Part shown: positions 62,902 to 64,000 of the stretch, one piece after another | Layout: each line of letters begins with the position of its first letter | Numbering within the stretch: position 1 is the first letter of the stretch | Source: Variovorax sp. Sphag1AA | GTDB taxonomy: Bacteria > Pseudomonadota > Gammaproteobacteria > Burkholderiales > Burkholderiaceae_C | Assembly (NCBI RefSeq): GCF_014192575.1 | Contig: NZ_JACHYC010000003.1 | Span: forward strand, 620,001 to 684,000 | DNA: 64,000 nucleotides | Reading direction: 5' to 3' | Program-made: the position numbers and the translations under genes | Notes under the pieces: model-generated | Told to the model about the DNA's origin: nothing | Database searches by the model: none | The model's input: the letters and a program-made list of their open reading frames with translations, nothing else

Positions 62902-63714
62902 ATGCGCAATCGACCCGGACCGTTTCCCACGGGATTTCAAGCCGCGCTCCTCTACCTGGCGCTGTTGCTCGGCGAGGTAGTGGTCAGTTCTGCGCTTCGC
63001 GATGCGCAGGGACTGCTGAACCTGTCGCAGATGCAGCGCGACGCCCTGAGCGTGTTGCTTGCAAACGGATTGGTCTTCGTCTTGGTGATGCACTTCCGAG
63101 GCCTGACCTACCGCGGGTTGTTTCATGATTCGCCTTCATCAGCACGTGCGACTTTCTTTCTGGTCGTGCCGCCTGTCTTGATGCTGGTACCCGCCCTGCT
63201 CCTTGTCATGGGCGTGGTTCAGGAAGGCTTGCAATGGGCATTTCCGCTTTCGGCGTGGGAGCAGCAGTTCTTTGATCGAGTGTCCGGCCTGGGCATGGCG
63301 TCGTTGGTTGCGGTCTGTGTCCTCGCTCCCGTTCTTGAGGAGATGCTCTTCCGCGGCGTCATCCTGCGCGGGTTCCTCGAGCAATACCCACGGCCGATAG
63401 CCATCTTCGGCTCCGCGGTTCTGTTTGGAGCAGCCCACTTGAACATCTATCAGTTCGTTCTCGGCGTTGTGATGGGAGCACTGCTCGGTTGGCTCTACGA
63501 GAGGACGCGTTCTCTCATTCCCTGTATTGCCCTCCATGGGGTCTACAACACCGGCACTGTCGTTATTGCGAACTTCGGACGCGATGCGGAGAGATGGCGT
63601 GGTGCGGAGCTGATGTTCTGGACCGGCTCCGTTGTTCTCGCATTGATGGGTGCCGTTGCATTGCGTGCCATGCTCGCACGACCAAAGCCGACGGCCGAAG
63701 TGGTGCTTGATTGA
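62902..63714 (+). CDS. CPBP family intramembrane glutamic endopeptidase
   Basis: 270 aa, about seven to eight hydrophobic segments. The family motifs are E146-E147 with R151 (E-E-M-L-F-R), H179 (F-G-A-A-H-L-N) and H212 (H-G-V-Y-N). These are the Rce1/CPBP metal-independent protease residues. ATG at 62902. Bacterial relatives are implicated in bacteriocin self-protection or membrane protein processing. A nearby YdeI-like remnant is of interest but no bacteriocin gene is seen. Confidence 0.9.
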   Translation: MRNRPGPFPTGFQAALLYLALLLGEVVVSSALRDAQGLLNLSQMQRDALSVLLANGLVFVLVMHFRGLTYRGLFHDSPSSARATFFLVVPPVLMLVPALLLVMGVVQEGLQWAFPLSAWEQQFFDRVSGLGMASLVAVCVLAPVLEEMLFRGVILRGFLEQYPRPIAIFGSAVLFGAAHLNIYQFVLGVVMGALLGWLYERTRSLIPCIALHGVYNTGTVVIANFGRDAERWRGAELMFWTGSVVLALMGAVALRAMLARPKPTAEVVLD

Positions 63715-63791
63715 AAGAGTCCCAGACGTCCGAGCGCCGGAAGCGGTCAGTCAAGAATGAAGCAATTGATGGATAGGCAGAAAGACGCGGC

Positions 63792-64000
63792 ATGACAACG
63801 ATATGCGCCAAGTGCAACCTCGTCCGCCCAGCAGACGCCCAAGTGCCCGACTGGCAGTGCCCTGGTTGTGGAGTGGCCTATGTCAAGGCCCAGGGCGGAC
63901 ATGGGGGCGGAAGCGCTCCCTTGGATCATTCAGTGACGCGAGTGCTTGCGGGTACCGACGCGAAAAGAGGCTTCAACTGGCGCAAGTGGCTGCTGGTTTG
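63792..64000 (+). CDS. Zinc-ribbon protein, 3' end cut by window edge
   Basis: 69 codons visible. C-A-K-C at about 5-8 and C-P-G-C at about 23-26 form a rubredoxin-like zinc ribbon, then G-V-A-Y-V-K-A. The last visible residues turn basic and hydrophobic (W-R-K-W-L-L-V), suggesting a membrane segment follows. No function assigned. Confidence 0.65.
   Translation, partial: MTTICAKCNLVRPADAQVPDWQCPGCGVAYVKAQGGHGGGSAPLDHSVTRVLAGTDAKRGFNWRKWLLV

Overview
The window is a GC-rich (about 65%), densely coded stretch of a betaproteobacterial chromosome, most likely Burkholderiales, family Comamonadaceae (Variovorax-like). I infer this from six Bug/TctC-type periplasmic receptors, a protocatechuate 4,5-cleavage operon ordered as in Comamonas, an acnD/prpF-type methylcitrate operon, and the pairing of phenylalanine hydroxylase with 4-hydroxyphenylpyruvate dioxygenase. 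I found no rRNA, tRNA, CRISPR array, insertion sequence or prophage. About 60 protein genes are supported, and the two at the edges are cut.

Layout. 0-3.1 kb (minus): an oxoacid:acceptor oxidoreductase alpha subunit (cut by the window edge) coupled to a GltD-like FAD/Fe-S electron-transfer subunit. 3.3-7.3 kb (minus): a Cys-rich lipoprotein, a cytochrome P450, a methyltransferase and a class II DAHP synthase. 7.3-10 kb: phhA and hpd (phenylalanine/tyrosine breakdown) divergent from an AsnC-type regulator. 10-11.6 kb: a META-domain protein and a DUF2628 zinc-ribbon protein. 11.6-18.9 kb: a sugar-acid-type operon (hydroxyacid dehydrogenase, three tandem Bug receptors, RraA-like protein, IlvD/Edd dehydratase) divergent from a GntR regulator. 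19-28.9 kb: a ScfR/RamB-type regulator divergent from a methylcitrate-cycle operon (thioesterase, prpC, acnD, prpF, a PrpB-like lyase) with two Bug receptors interleaved. 28.9-32.2 kb: metR and metE.

32.2-52.8 kb is the most interesting part. A LysR regulator with two HTH domains is divergent from an operon coding for an isochorismatase-like hydrolase, a SnoaL-like protein, a complete Liv-type ABC importer, a creatininase-family amidohydrolase and a PobA-type 4-hydroxybenzoate 3-hydroxylase. It is followed by a second, divergent LigA/LigB-type ring-cleavage pair with its own LysR regulator, and then by the complete minus-strand pmd operon (transporter, PmdE, F, D, A, B, C) with a LysR regulator. 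Read together, the block looks like import of an amide-type or cyclic aromatic precursor, hydrolysis, 3-hydroxylation to protocatechuate and meta-cleavage to pyruvate plus oxaloacetate. The upper part of this route is an inference and, as far as I know, not described.

53.9-58.3 kb: a CoA-transferase, Bug receptor and acyl-CoA dehydrogenase operon with a divergent IclR regulator and a clear operator palindrome. 58.3-64 kb: a mixed set (SDR, ASCH protein, GNAT acetyltransferases including a 2H-phosphoesterase/GNAT fusion, small membrane protein, CPBP protease, zinc-ribbon protein), with a probable 3' remnant of a YdeI-like gene. Several clean operator-like palindromes lie in divergent intergenic regions. 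One hairpin covers the ribosome binding site of the SDR gene.
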